From: Paracoccaceae bacterium
GTDB lineage: Bacteria; Pseudomonadota; Alphaproteobacteria; Rhodobacterales; Rhodobacteraceae
Direction of reading: 5' to 3'
Length of the DNA stretch: 9,968 bases
Assembly (NCBI GenBank): GCA_006227805.1
Contig: SBFT01000236.1
Location: 1-9,968, forward strand
A program made the translations under genes and the position numbers. Below are positions 1 to 6,351 of this stretch, piece by piece. Numbering within the stretch: position 1 is the stretch's first letter; each line of letters starts with the position of its first letter. Below the pieces are notes generated by a model, which saw only the letters and a list, made by a program, of their open reading frames with translations, did not search any database and had not been told where the DNA came from.

Positions 1-603
1 AACCCGCTGGACGCGATGGTCTGGGCGCTGCGGGAATTCTCGGGCCTGCCGCATCACATGGTCTGCGGCATGGCCGGCGTTCTGGACAGCGCGCGCTTCC
101 GCCATTTCCTGAGCCTGGAATTCGACGTGTCGATGAAGGACGTCACGGCCTTCGTTCTGGGCGGCCACGGCGACACGATGGTGCCGCTGGTGCGCTATTC
201 CACCGTGGCGGGCATTCCCCTGCCCGACCTCGTGTCGATGGGCTGGACCACGCAGGAAAAGCTGGACGGAATCGTGCAGCGCACCCGCGACGGCGGCGCC
301 GAGATCGTGGGCCTGCTGAAGACCGGCAGCGCCTTCTACGCGCCGGCCACCAGCGCGATCGAGATGGCCGAGGCCTACCTCAAGGACCAGAAGCGCCTGC
401 TGCCCTGCGCGGCCTGGTGCGACGGCGAATTCGGCCTGAAGGGCATGTATGTGGGCGTGCCGACGGTGATCGGCGCGGGCGGGATCGAGCGGATCGCCGA
501 CATCAAGCTGACCAAGGACGAGAAGGCGATGTTTGACCATTCGGTGAAGGCCGTTCAGGGCCTGGTCGATGCCTGCAAGGCGATCGATCCGTCGCTGGCC
601 TGA
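1..603 (+). CDS. mdh: Malate dehydrogenase, NAD-dependent (C-terminal part; 5' end outside window)
   Basis: This is the last 200 codons of a malate dehydrogenase of the LDH-like type, which oxidises malate to oxaloacetate with NAD in the TCA cycle in the cytoplasm. The reading frame is open from base 1 (first residues Asn-Pro-Leu-Asp-Ala-Met), so the ATG at 16 is an internal Met. The family is usually about 320 residues, so roughly the first 120, including the Rossmann NAD-binding glycine motif, are missing. Visible hallmarks are the NPLD segment at the edge, the substrate-binding region with SARFR, and the catalytic-histidine motif GGHGDTMVP with its His codon at 166-168. The C-terminal helix ends in the family-typical way. 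An intrinsic terminator follows 28 bp after the TGA, so mdh transcription probably ends before the next genes, although mdh and the suc genes lie in the same cluster. Confidence 0.96.
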   Translation, partial: NPLDAMVWALREFSGLPHHMVCGMAGVLDSARFRHFLSLEFDVSMKDVTAFVLGGHGDTMVPLVRYSTVAGIPLPDLVSMGWTTQEKLDGIVQRTRDGGAEIVGLLKTGSAFYAPATSAIEMAEAYLKDQKRLLPCAAWCDGEFGLKGMYVGVPTVIGAGGIERIADIKLTKDEKAMFDHSVKAVQGLVDACKAIDPSLA

Positions 604-631
604 TCCGGCGGCACGCTGGCCGGGATGAAAG

Positions 632-662
632 GACGCCGTGACCCCACGGCGTCTTTTTCTTT
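632..662 (+). terminator. Rho-independent terminator of mdh
   Basis: A perfect 9-bp stem (GACGCCGTG at 632-640 and CACGGCGTC at 645-653) with a 4-nt loop (ACCC) is followed directly by the T-rich run TTTTTCTTT at 654-662. It lies 28 bp after the mdh stop. Stem, tight loop and U-tract make this a textbook intrinsic terminator. Confidence 0.93.
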
Positions 663-710
663 GCGCGCCGGCGTGCTAGCGCAGAGGCATCCACAGCGCC
701 GGGAGGAACC

Positions 711-884
711 ATGGCACAGGGAAAATCCGGAACGCGCCTCTTGACCAAGGACAACCAGCGCCCGCTCGACCTGCCGCGGCGCGGAGCGCCCAAGGCAGCC
801 GGAGCCGCCGCCGAGAAGAAGGCCGCCCTGCTGGCGCGGATGAAGGCCGCGGCCGGGAAGAAGACCGGGGGCGAGACGGCGTGA
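711..884 (+). CDS. Small basic hypothetical protein, 57 aa
   Basis: ATG at 711 is preceded by a strong Shine-Dalgarno sequence (GGGAGGA at 701-707, 3 nt from the start after a fuller GGAGG core). The frame runs 57 codons to TGA at 882-884. The protein is Lys/Arg/Ala-rich: 13 basic against 4 acidic residues by my count, with a Pro/Arg-rich centre (residues 18-28) and an Ala/Lys-rich C-terminal half (30-51) that could form a helix. It has no signal peptide, membrane segment or cysteine. I do not recognise the family. The stop overlaps the start of the following methyltransferase (GTGA), which suggests translational coupling. The good ribosome site and the overlap argue that it is real. Its basic character would fit binding RNA, DNA or an acidic partner, but that is only a guess. 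Confidence 0.7.
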   Translation: MAQGKSGTRLLTKDNQRPLDLPRRGAPKAAGAAAEKKAALLARMKAAAGKKTGGETA

Positions 885-1555
885 CGCGCGCGCGTCCGTC
901 GTCGCCTTATCTTGCGCCCGCCTTCTATGACCGCGCGCTGGCCGAGGGCCGCCACCGCGACATCGTGGGCGGACGCTGGGACGAGACGGGCCGCATCCAG
1001 ATGCGGATCCTGCGCGAGGCGGGGCTGGCGCCGCATCATCACCTGCTGGATATCGGCGCGGGCGCGCTGCGGCTGGGCTGCAAGGCGGTCGAGTATCTGG
1101 AGCCGGGGCATTACTGGGCGACCGATGCCAGCCGCGCGCTGATGCTGCGCGGGCGCGAGGCCGAACTTGCCGACCCGTCGCGCCTGCCCGAGGATCACCT
1201 GATCGAGGATGCCGAATTCGCCCTGCCCGGCGTGCCGGACACGATCACCCACGCGATCTGTTTCGCGGTCTTCACCCATCTGCCCCGCGACGTGGTGGCC
1301 CAGGGGCTGGCCCGCATCCGACAGAGGCTGCCGCGTCTCCGGCGCCTGATGTTCACCGTCTTTCTCGCCCCCGAGACTGCGGCGGCGGGTCCTTTCCGCC
1401 AGCCCGACGGGGTGGTGACGCATCCCGACCGCCCGCCCTATCACCTGAGCCGGGACGAGGCCGCGCGCCTGACACGCGCCGCCGGGTTCGAGCCCGTGTT
1501 CCGCGACCGGATGCTGCCGCGCGGGCAGTCGCTGATCGAGGCGGTGCCGGCCTGA
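881..1555 (+). CDS. Class I SAM-dependent methyltransferase, 224 aa
   Basis: A cytoplasmic, S-adenosylmethionine-dependent methyltransferase of unknown substrate. The AdoMet-binding motif I is at residues 54-66 (HLLDIGAGALRLG), the acidic end of strand 2 is Asp82 (WATDAS), and later strands appear around 124-133 and 156-163. Upstream of motif I is the block GRHRDIVGGRWDETGRIQ (23-40), a pattern I associate with a family of small bacterial methyltransferases annotated only at fold level. The usual Cys of the motif (GCG) is Ala here. The GTG start at 881 overlaps the TGA of the preceding small gene, and the G-rich stretch at 867-875 can serve as ribosome site. No promoter is apparent between the two genes, so they are probably co-transcribed. 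No terminator is seen after it before the aminotransferase gene. Confidence 0.88.
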   Translation: MTRARPSSPYLAPAFYDRALAEGRHRDIVGGRWDETGRIQMRILREAGLAPHHHLLDIGAGALRLGCKAVEYLEPGHYWATDASRALMLRGREAELADPSRLPEDHLIEDAEFALPGVPDTITHAICFAVFTHLPRDVVAQGLARIRQRLPRLRRLMFTVFLAPETAAAGPFRQPDGVVTHPDRPPYHLSRDEAARLTRAAGFEPVFRDRMLPRGQSLIEAVPA

Positions 1556-1650
1556 CCGCCGGGCCCTCGCATCACGACCTGCAGAAGCGACGTCGCACGG
1601 CCTTGCATTGCCGTCGCCTCGGCAGGATGCTGACGCCGCAGAAGCCGAAC

Positions 1651-3018
1651 ATGACAGGGCCAGCGATGCAGAAGACCACAACGCCTTTTCCCGCGGCCTT
1701 CGGCGGCGGTTCGGGGACCATGCCGCGGATCAGCCACGGGCGCGGAAGCTATCTGTGGGACACCGACGGCCGCCAGTATATCGACGGGTCCTGCGGTCCC
1801 GCCGTCTATTGCATCGGCCACGCCGACCCGCGCGTCAATCGTGCGGTGGCCGAGCAGATGGACCGCGTCGCGCACGGCTATCGCTTCTCGTTCACCTCCG
1901 ACCCGCTCGAGGAGATGACCGACCGGGTCGCCCGCGCGATGGGGGCGGATCTGAGCGAGATGGTCTTTGTCACCGGCGGCTCGGAAGCCGTGGAAAGCGC
2001 GATCAAGATCGCGCTGCAATACCATTTCGAACGCGGCGAGCCCCAACGCACCCGGTTCATCGCACGGCATCGGTCCTGGCACGGCAACACGCTGATGGCG
2101 ACGGCGCTCTCGGGTTTCGAAGCCCGGCGTCGGCCCTTCGAGGGCGCTCTGCCCGCGGTCGGACGCGTCAGCGCCGCGAATGCCTATCGCCCGCCGGAGG
2201 GTGTGGGCGAGAACGCCCTGGTGCCGCATCTGGTGGCGGAACTGAGGGCCGAGATCGAACGGATCGGACCCGACCGCGTAGCCGCCTTCATCTTCGAACC
2301 GGTCGTGGGCGCCGCGGGCGGCGCGGTCCCCGCACCCGAGGGCTATGCGAAGGCCGTCACCGACCTGTGCCACGCCAACGGGATCCTGGTGATCTCGGAC
2401 GAGGTGATGTGCGGCGCGGGACGCTGCGGTGCCTGGCGCGCGTCGCAGGTCGACGGGATCGTGCCGGACATCGTGACCACCGCAAAGGGGTTGTCGGGCG
2501 GCTATCTGCCCTTGGGCGCGGCGGTCTATACAAGGCGCATCGGCGACGTTTTCCGGGCGGGATCGGGCGCCCCCCTGACCGCGCATACCTATTCCGGCCA
2601 CACGGCCTGCCTTGCCGCCGGTGTGGCGGTGCAGCGCATCATCGAGGAGGAAGGCCTGGTCGCCCATGTCGCCGGCCGGGCCCCCCGGTGGATCGCGGAC
2701 TTGCGCCAGCGTCTGGCCCCGGTCGAGGCCGTGGGCGACGTGCGCGGGCGCGGATATTTCATCGGCATCGAACTGGTGCGCGACCGCGAGACCAAAGCGC
2801 CCTTCGACCCGAACCTTCGCCTGGCCGAGCGTGTGAGGTCCGAAGCCATGGCGCGCGGCCTGATCTGCTATCCGTCTTCGGGAAATGCCGATGGCAACGC
2901 GGGCGACCATGTGATCCTTGCCCCGCCGTTGAACGCCACCGACGCGGAACTGGACGAGATCGCGGCGAAGACCGAGGCGACGCTTCGCGCCGTCCTCGCG
3001 CGGATCGCAACGGTCTGA
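1651..3018 (+). CDS. Class III PLP-dependent aminotransferase, substrate unassigned
   Basis: A fold-type I aminotransferase (GabT/omega-transaminase superfamily) that transfers an amino group via pyridoxal phosphate. With the start at 1651 it has 455 residues, normal for the family. Visible motifs are the PLP phosphate-binding GGSEA (109-113), SWHG with the ring-stacking position around His144, FEP (215-217), ISDEV with Asp250 pairing to the pyridine nitrogen, the Schiff-base lysine Lys279 in TTAKGLSGGYLPLG, and TYSGHTAC (313-320). The C-terminal GNADGNAGDHVILAPP (411-426) is typical of class III enzymes that use amines or omega-amino acids. The substrate cannot be read from sequence. The start is uncertain: TTG 1603, ATG 1627, 1651 and 1666 share the frame. 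I prefer 1651 (AGAAG 6 nt upstream), while 1666 is nearly as good and would give 450 aa. Neighbours do not define a pathway. Confidence 0.9.
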   Translation: MTGPAMQKTTTPFPAAFGGGSGTMPRISHGRGSYLWDTDGRQYIDGSCGPAVYCIGHADPRVNRAVAEQMDRVAHGYRFSFTSDPLEEMTDRVARAMGADLSEMVFVTGGSEAVESAIKIALQYHFERGEPQRTRFIARHRSWHGNTLMATALSGFEARRRPFEGALPAVGRVSAANAYRPPEGVGENALVPHLVAELRAEIERIGPDRVAAFIFEPVVGAAGGAVPAPEGYAKAVTDLCHANGILVISDEVMCGAGRCGAWRASQVDGIVPDIVTTAKGLSGGYLPLGAAVYTRRIGDVFRAGSGAPLTAHTYSGHTACLAAGVAVQRIIEEEGLVAHVAGRAPRWIADLRQRLAPVEAVGDVRGRGYFIGIELVRDRETKAPFDPNLRLAERVRSEAMARGLICYPSSGNADGNAGDHVILAPPLNATDAELDEIAAKTEATLRAVLARIATV

Positions 3019-3112
3019 GGCGCGCCAGGCGGCCGACCCGGCGCAAGCAAGCCGACATCGGCGACACTCGACAGCTTTGGATTCGGGTTGGCCCGTCCTC
3101 CCCGGAAAGGAA

Positions 3113-3143
3113 TGTGATCACAGTTTTTCTAGCCGTGATCACA
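3113..3143 (+). promoter_or_regulatory. Two tandem palindromic operator-like sites upstream of sucC
   Basis: TGTGATCACA at 3113-3122 is a perfect 10-bp palindrome. CGTGATCACA at 3134-3143 repeats it with one change, leaving a perfect 8-bp palindrome (3135-3142). The copies are 21 bp apart, close to two helical turns, so two dimers could bind the same DNA face. They lie about 70-100 bp upstream of the proposed sucC transcription start. The pattern suits a dimeric transcription factor acting on the suc operon. I cannot name the regulator. Because each unit is self-complementary, the two can also pair as a 9-bp stem with a 13-nt loop (3113-3121 with 3135-3143), but no T-run follows directly, so a terminator is less likely. 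Confidence 0.6.
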
Positions 3144-3189
3144 AATGTCGCTTTTTCCGCCGAAACGCCGCCCTGCGGCAAAAAATCGA

Positions 3190-3219
3190 TTCACGGGCCG
3201 TGAACCGCCAGCATATACA
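3190..3219 (+). promoter_or_regulatory. Candidate sigma-70-type promoter of the suc operon, with overlapping palindrome
   Basis: TTCACG at 3190-3195 resembles a -35 box and TATACA at 3214-3219 a -10 box, with an 18-bp spacer. A start near 3226 would leave a leader of about 30 nt before the sucC ATG at 3257. The -35 box is inside an inverted repeat, TTCACGG and CCGTGAA around a single G (3190-3204), whose occupation by a regulator would be expected to affect polymerase. Matches to the consensus are partial, so this is a proposal based on position and spacing. Confidence 0.42.
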
Positions 3220-3256
3220 CCGGGCCCAACAACCAACCGAACGGGACAGTTTCTCC

Positions 3257-4450
3257 ATGAACATTCACGAATACCAGGCCAAGGCCCTGCTGCGCAGCTA
3301 CGGCGCGCCGGTCTCTGACGGTCGCGTCGTCCTGAAGGCCGAGGACGCCAAGACCGCCGCCGGCGCACTGGACGGTCCGATGTGGGTGGTCAAGGCCCAG
3401 ATCCACGCGGGCGGCCGCGGCAAGGGCAGGTTCAAGGAGGCCGATGCCGGCGAGAAGGGCGGCGTGCGCCTGACCAAGTCGGTCGAGGAAGCCGCCGCCG
3501 AGGCCAAGAAGATGCTGGGCCGCACGCTGGTGACCCACCAGACCGGCCCCGCGGGCAAGCAGGTCAACCGCATCTATATCGAGGACGGATCGGGCATCGA
3601 GCGCGAATTGTATCTGGCGCTGCTGGTCGACCGCGGCACATCGCGCATTTCCTTCGTCTGCTCGACCGAGGGCGGCATGGATATCGAGGAAGTGGCCGCC
3701 AAGACGCCCGAGAAGATCCTGTCCTTCGCCGTCGATCCCGCGACGGGCTACCAGGCCTTCCATGGCCGCCGCATCGCCTTCGCGCTGGGCCTTGAAGGCA
3801 AGCAGATCAAGCAATGCGTCGGACTGATGGGCACGCTCTACCAGCTCTTCACCGACAAGGACATGGAGATGCTCGAGATCAACCCGCTGATCGTGACCGA
3901 TGCGGGCGATCTGAAATGCCTCGACGCCAAGATGGGCTTCGACGGCAACGCGATCTACCGCCACCCCGACATCGCCGAGTTGCGCGACACCACCGAGGAA
4001 GATCCGAAGGAACTGGAAGCCTCGAAATACGACCTGAACTACATCGCGCTCGATGGCGAGATCGGCTGCATGGTCAACGGCGCGGGCCTGGCCATGGCGA
4101 CGATGGACATCATCAAGCTCTACGGGGCCGAGCCTGCCAACTTCCTCGACGTGGGCGGCGGCGCGACCCGGGAGAAGGTGACGGAAGCCTTCAAGATCAT
4201 CACCAGCGACCCGCAGGTGAAGGGGATCCTCGTCAATATCTTCGGCGGCATCATGCGCTGCGACGTGATCGCGGAAGGCGTGATCGCGGCCGTCAAGGAA
4301 GTGGGCCTGAAGGTGCCGCTGGTCGTGCGCCTGGAAGGCACCAACGTCGAGAAGGGCAAGGCGATCATCGCCGAAAGCGGCCTGAACGTGATCGCTGCCG
4401 ACAACCTGAAGGACGGCGCCGAGAAGATCGTGAAGGCGGTCAAGGGGTAA
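3257..4450 (+). CDS. sucC: Succinyl-CoA ligase (ADP-forming), beta subunit
   Basis: Beta subunit of succinyl-CoA synthetase, which converts succinyl-CoA, phosphate and NDP to succinate, CoA and NTP in the TCA cycle. At 397 residues it has family length. The start at 3257 gives the characteristic N-terminus MNIHEYQAKALL. The upstream in-frame extension (to 3077) crosses the promoter region and is not credible. The ATP-grasp domain holds Lys46 and the nucleotide-binding AQIHAGGRGKG (47-57), the metal-binding region EINP (207-210) and Asp223. The C-terminal CoA-ligase-type domain contains GCMVNGAGLAMATMD (270-284), FLDVGGGA (297-304) and NIFGGI (327-332). The ribosome site is weak (GGGA near 3243-3246). 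It is the first gene of the suc operon. Unusually, its partner sucD does not follow directly but comes after a methyltransferase gene. Confidence 0.98.
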   Translation: MNIHEYQAKALLRSYGAPVSDGRVVLKAEDAKTAAGALDGPMWVVKAQIHAGGRGKGRFKEADAGEKGGVRLTKSVEEAAAEAKKMLGRTLVTHQTGPAGKQVNRIYIEDGSGIERELYLALLVDRGTSRISFVCSTEGGMDIEEVAAKTPEKILSFAVDPATGYQAFHGRRIAFALGLEGKQIKQCVGLMGTLYQLFTDKDMEMLEINPLIVTDAGDLKCLDAKMGFDGNAIYRHPDIAELRDTTEEDPKELEASKYDLNYIALDGEIGCMVNGAGLAMATMDIIKLYGAEPANFLDVGGGATREKVTEAFKIITSDPQVKGILVNIFGGIMRCDVIAEGVIAAVKEVGLKVPLVVRLEGTNVEKGKAIIAESGLNVIAADNLKDGAEKIVKAVKG

Positions 4451-4496
4451 GGGATTGGCCGCCCCCCCGGCCGGCCCCGTGAACACGAGACCAGAG

Positions 4497-5333
4497 ATGT
4501 CCGCACCCCCCCAACAGATCGCCCCGGCCCCGCAGGGCAGCGCCCTGCGCCCCTGCCCCGATTGCGGCGGCAAGGACCTCGTGGCGCTGCCCCGCTGTTC
4601 CAGGGACGAATGGCAGGTCTGCCGCTGCGGGGACTGCGGCTTCGTCTTCCTGGGCAACCCGATCGAATACGCGGCGCTCGAGGAGGATTTCGCCTGGGAG
4701 ACGACCTTCTGGGCGGAGGATGCACGGCGCGCCGGGGCGCGCGGCCCGCTCAGGCGGCTGGCGGCGCGGGTGCGCGGCCTGGGCTACCGGCTGCGCGGCG
4801 ACGGGATCATGCGGCGCTATCACCGCCTGCTGGGGCCGGGCCGCATCCTGGACATCGGCTGCGGCGACGTGGTGCGGTTCGACGCGCCCTTCGTGCCCCA
4901 CGGGATCGAACTCAGCCGCGCGCTGGCGGCGAAGGCCGATGCGATCATGCGCGCGCGCGGCGGGGAATGCCTGCAGGGCCCCGGGGCCGAGCGCATCTTC
5001 GACTGGCCCGAGGGCTATTTCGACAGCGTGATGATGCATTCCTACCTGGAGCACGAAACCGATTACCCCCGCCTTCTGGCGGGCTGCCTGCGCGCGCTGC
5101 GCCCCGGCGGGCGCGCCTTCATCCGCGTGCCGAATTTCGCCGCGCTGAACCGCATGGCGTCGGGCAATCGCTGGGCCGGCTTCCGCTATCCGGACCATGT
5201 CAACTATTTCACCCCGGCCACTCTGCGGCGCGCCGTCGAACGGGCCGGATTCCACTTCAAACTCGTGAACCGGCACAAGATCTGGCTCGACGACAACATC
5301 CAGGCGCTGGCGATCAAGCCCGCGCAGACATGA
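4497..5333 (+). CDS. SAM-dependent methyltransferase with N-terminal Cys cluster, inserted between sucC and sucD
   Basis: A class I (Methyltransf_11/23-like) methyltransferase of 278 residues from ATG 4497. Residues 20-47 hold Cys20-x2-Cys23, then Cys34, then Cys42-x-Cys44-x2-Cys47, which looks like a small zinc-binding knuckle. The AdoMet site follows: ILDIGCGDV (117-125), Glu138 at the end of strand 2, SVMMHSYLEH (177-186), the RALRPGGRAFIRVPN strand (199-213), and HVNYFTP (234-240), which in this family precedes the last helix. The substrate is unknown; relatives with this HVNYFT pattern often act on sugars or small molecules. The start is uncertain: TTG 4455 has a better-spaced ribosome site (AAGGGG at 4442-4447, 7 nt away) and would add 14 Ala/Pro-rich residues. 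It lies 46 bp after sucC and 12 bp before sucD, with no room for a terminator or promoter, so it should be co-transcribed with both. Confidence 0.88.
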   Translation: MSAPPQQIAPAPQGSALRPCPDCGGKDLVALPRCSRDEWQVCRCGDCGFVFLGNPIEYAALEEDFAWETTFWAEDARRAGARGPLRRLAARVRGLGYRLRGDGIMRRYHRLLGPGRILDIGCGDVVRFDAPFVPHGIELSRALAAKADAIMRARGGECLQGPGAERIFDWPEGYFDSVMMHSYLEHETDYPRLLAGCLRALRPGGRAFIRVPNFAALNRMASGNRWAGFRYPDHVNYFTPATLRRAVERAGFHFKLVNRHKIWLDDNIQALAIKPAQT

Positions 5334-5337
5334 GGGA
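5332..5337 (+). promoter_or_regulatory. sucD ribosome binding site overlapping the methyltransferase stop
   Basis: GAGGGA lies 8 nt before the sucD ATG at 5346, and its first two bases are part of the TGA that ends the methyltransferase. Translation of sucD may therefore be coupled to translation of the inserted gene. Confidence 0.7.
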
Positions 5338-5345
5338 CGAACACG

Positions 5346-6230
<885 letters not shown>

Positions 6231-6236
6231 GGAACG

Positions 6237-6267
6237 GCGCGCGCTCCGGTCGGTCCGGGGCGCGCGC
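6237..6267 (+). other. GC-rich stem-loop in the sucD-sucA spacer (hairpin 1)
   Basis: Bases 6237-6247 can pair with 6257-6267 to give an 11-bp stem, nearly all G-C with one G-U pair, around a 9-nt loop (6248-6256). It begins 6 nt after the sucD stop. No T-run follows, so it is not a canonical terminator. It could block 3' exonucleases or pause polymerase, changing the ratio of sucCD to sucAB message. Confidence 0.6.
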
Positions 6268-6279
6268 GCAACTGCCTGA

Positions 6280-6322
6280 AAGCCGCGCGACGGCGGGTCG
6301 GCGACCCCCTCTCCCGCGGCTT
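6280..6322 (+). other. Nested stem-loop before the sucA start (hairpin 2)
   Basis: AAGCCGCG (6280-6287) is complementary to CGCGGCTT (6315-6322), an 8-bp outer stem. Inside it GGGTC (6295-6299) and GACCC (6303-6307) form a second 5-bp stem with a 3-nt loop. The outer stem ends about 15 nt before the sucA ribosome site (AAGGA at 6337-6341) and leaves it free. No U-tract follows. A role in message stability or in controlling sucA translation is inference. Confidence 0.5.
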
Positions 6323-6351
6323 CACGGGCCGGACAGAAGGACATTGGAATC

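Noticed and set aside
661..710. A promoter for the small gene at 711 (TTGCGC at 661, TGCTAG at 674)
   Set aside because: The two elements are only 7 bp apart and no better-spaced pair is visible. A promoter is expected after the terminator, but I cannot place it.
1556..1650. The TTG start at 1603 for the aminotransferase
   Set aside because: It would add 16 Cys/Arg-rich residues without family similarity, and no ribosome site is at a suitable distance. Later ATG codons fit the family start better.
503..2910. Minus-strand frames (503-1681 and 1441-2910) opposite the first methyltransferase and the aminotransferase
   Set aside because: Their translations are Arg/Ala/Gly-rich without domains, and the + strand genes carry clear catalytic motifs. 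The frame from 503 also runs through the mdh terminator.
3113..3143. Reading the paired palindromes as a terminator for the aminotransferase
   Set aside because: A 9-bp stem is possible, but the 13-nt loop is long, the stem is AT-containing and no T-run follows directly. Operator sites explain the two self-complementary copies better.
3077..3256. N-terminal extension of sucC from an upstream start
   Set aside because: The extension crosses the palindromes and promoter candidate and has no family similarity, while ATG 3257 gives the canonical MNIHEYQAK start.
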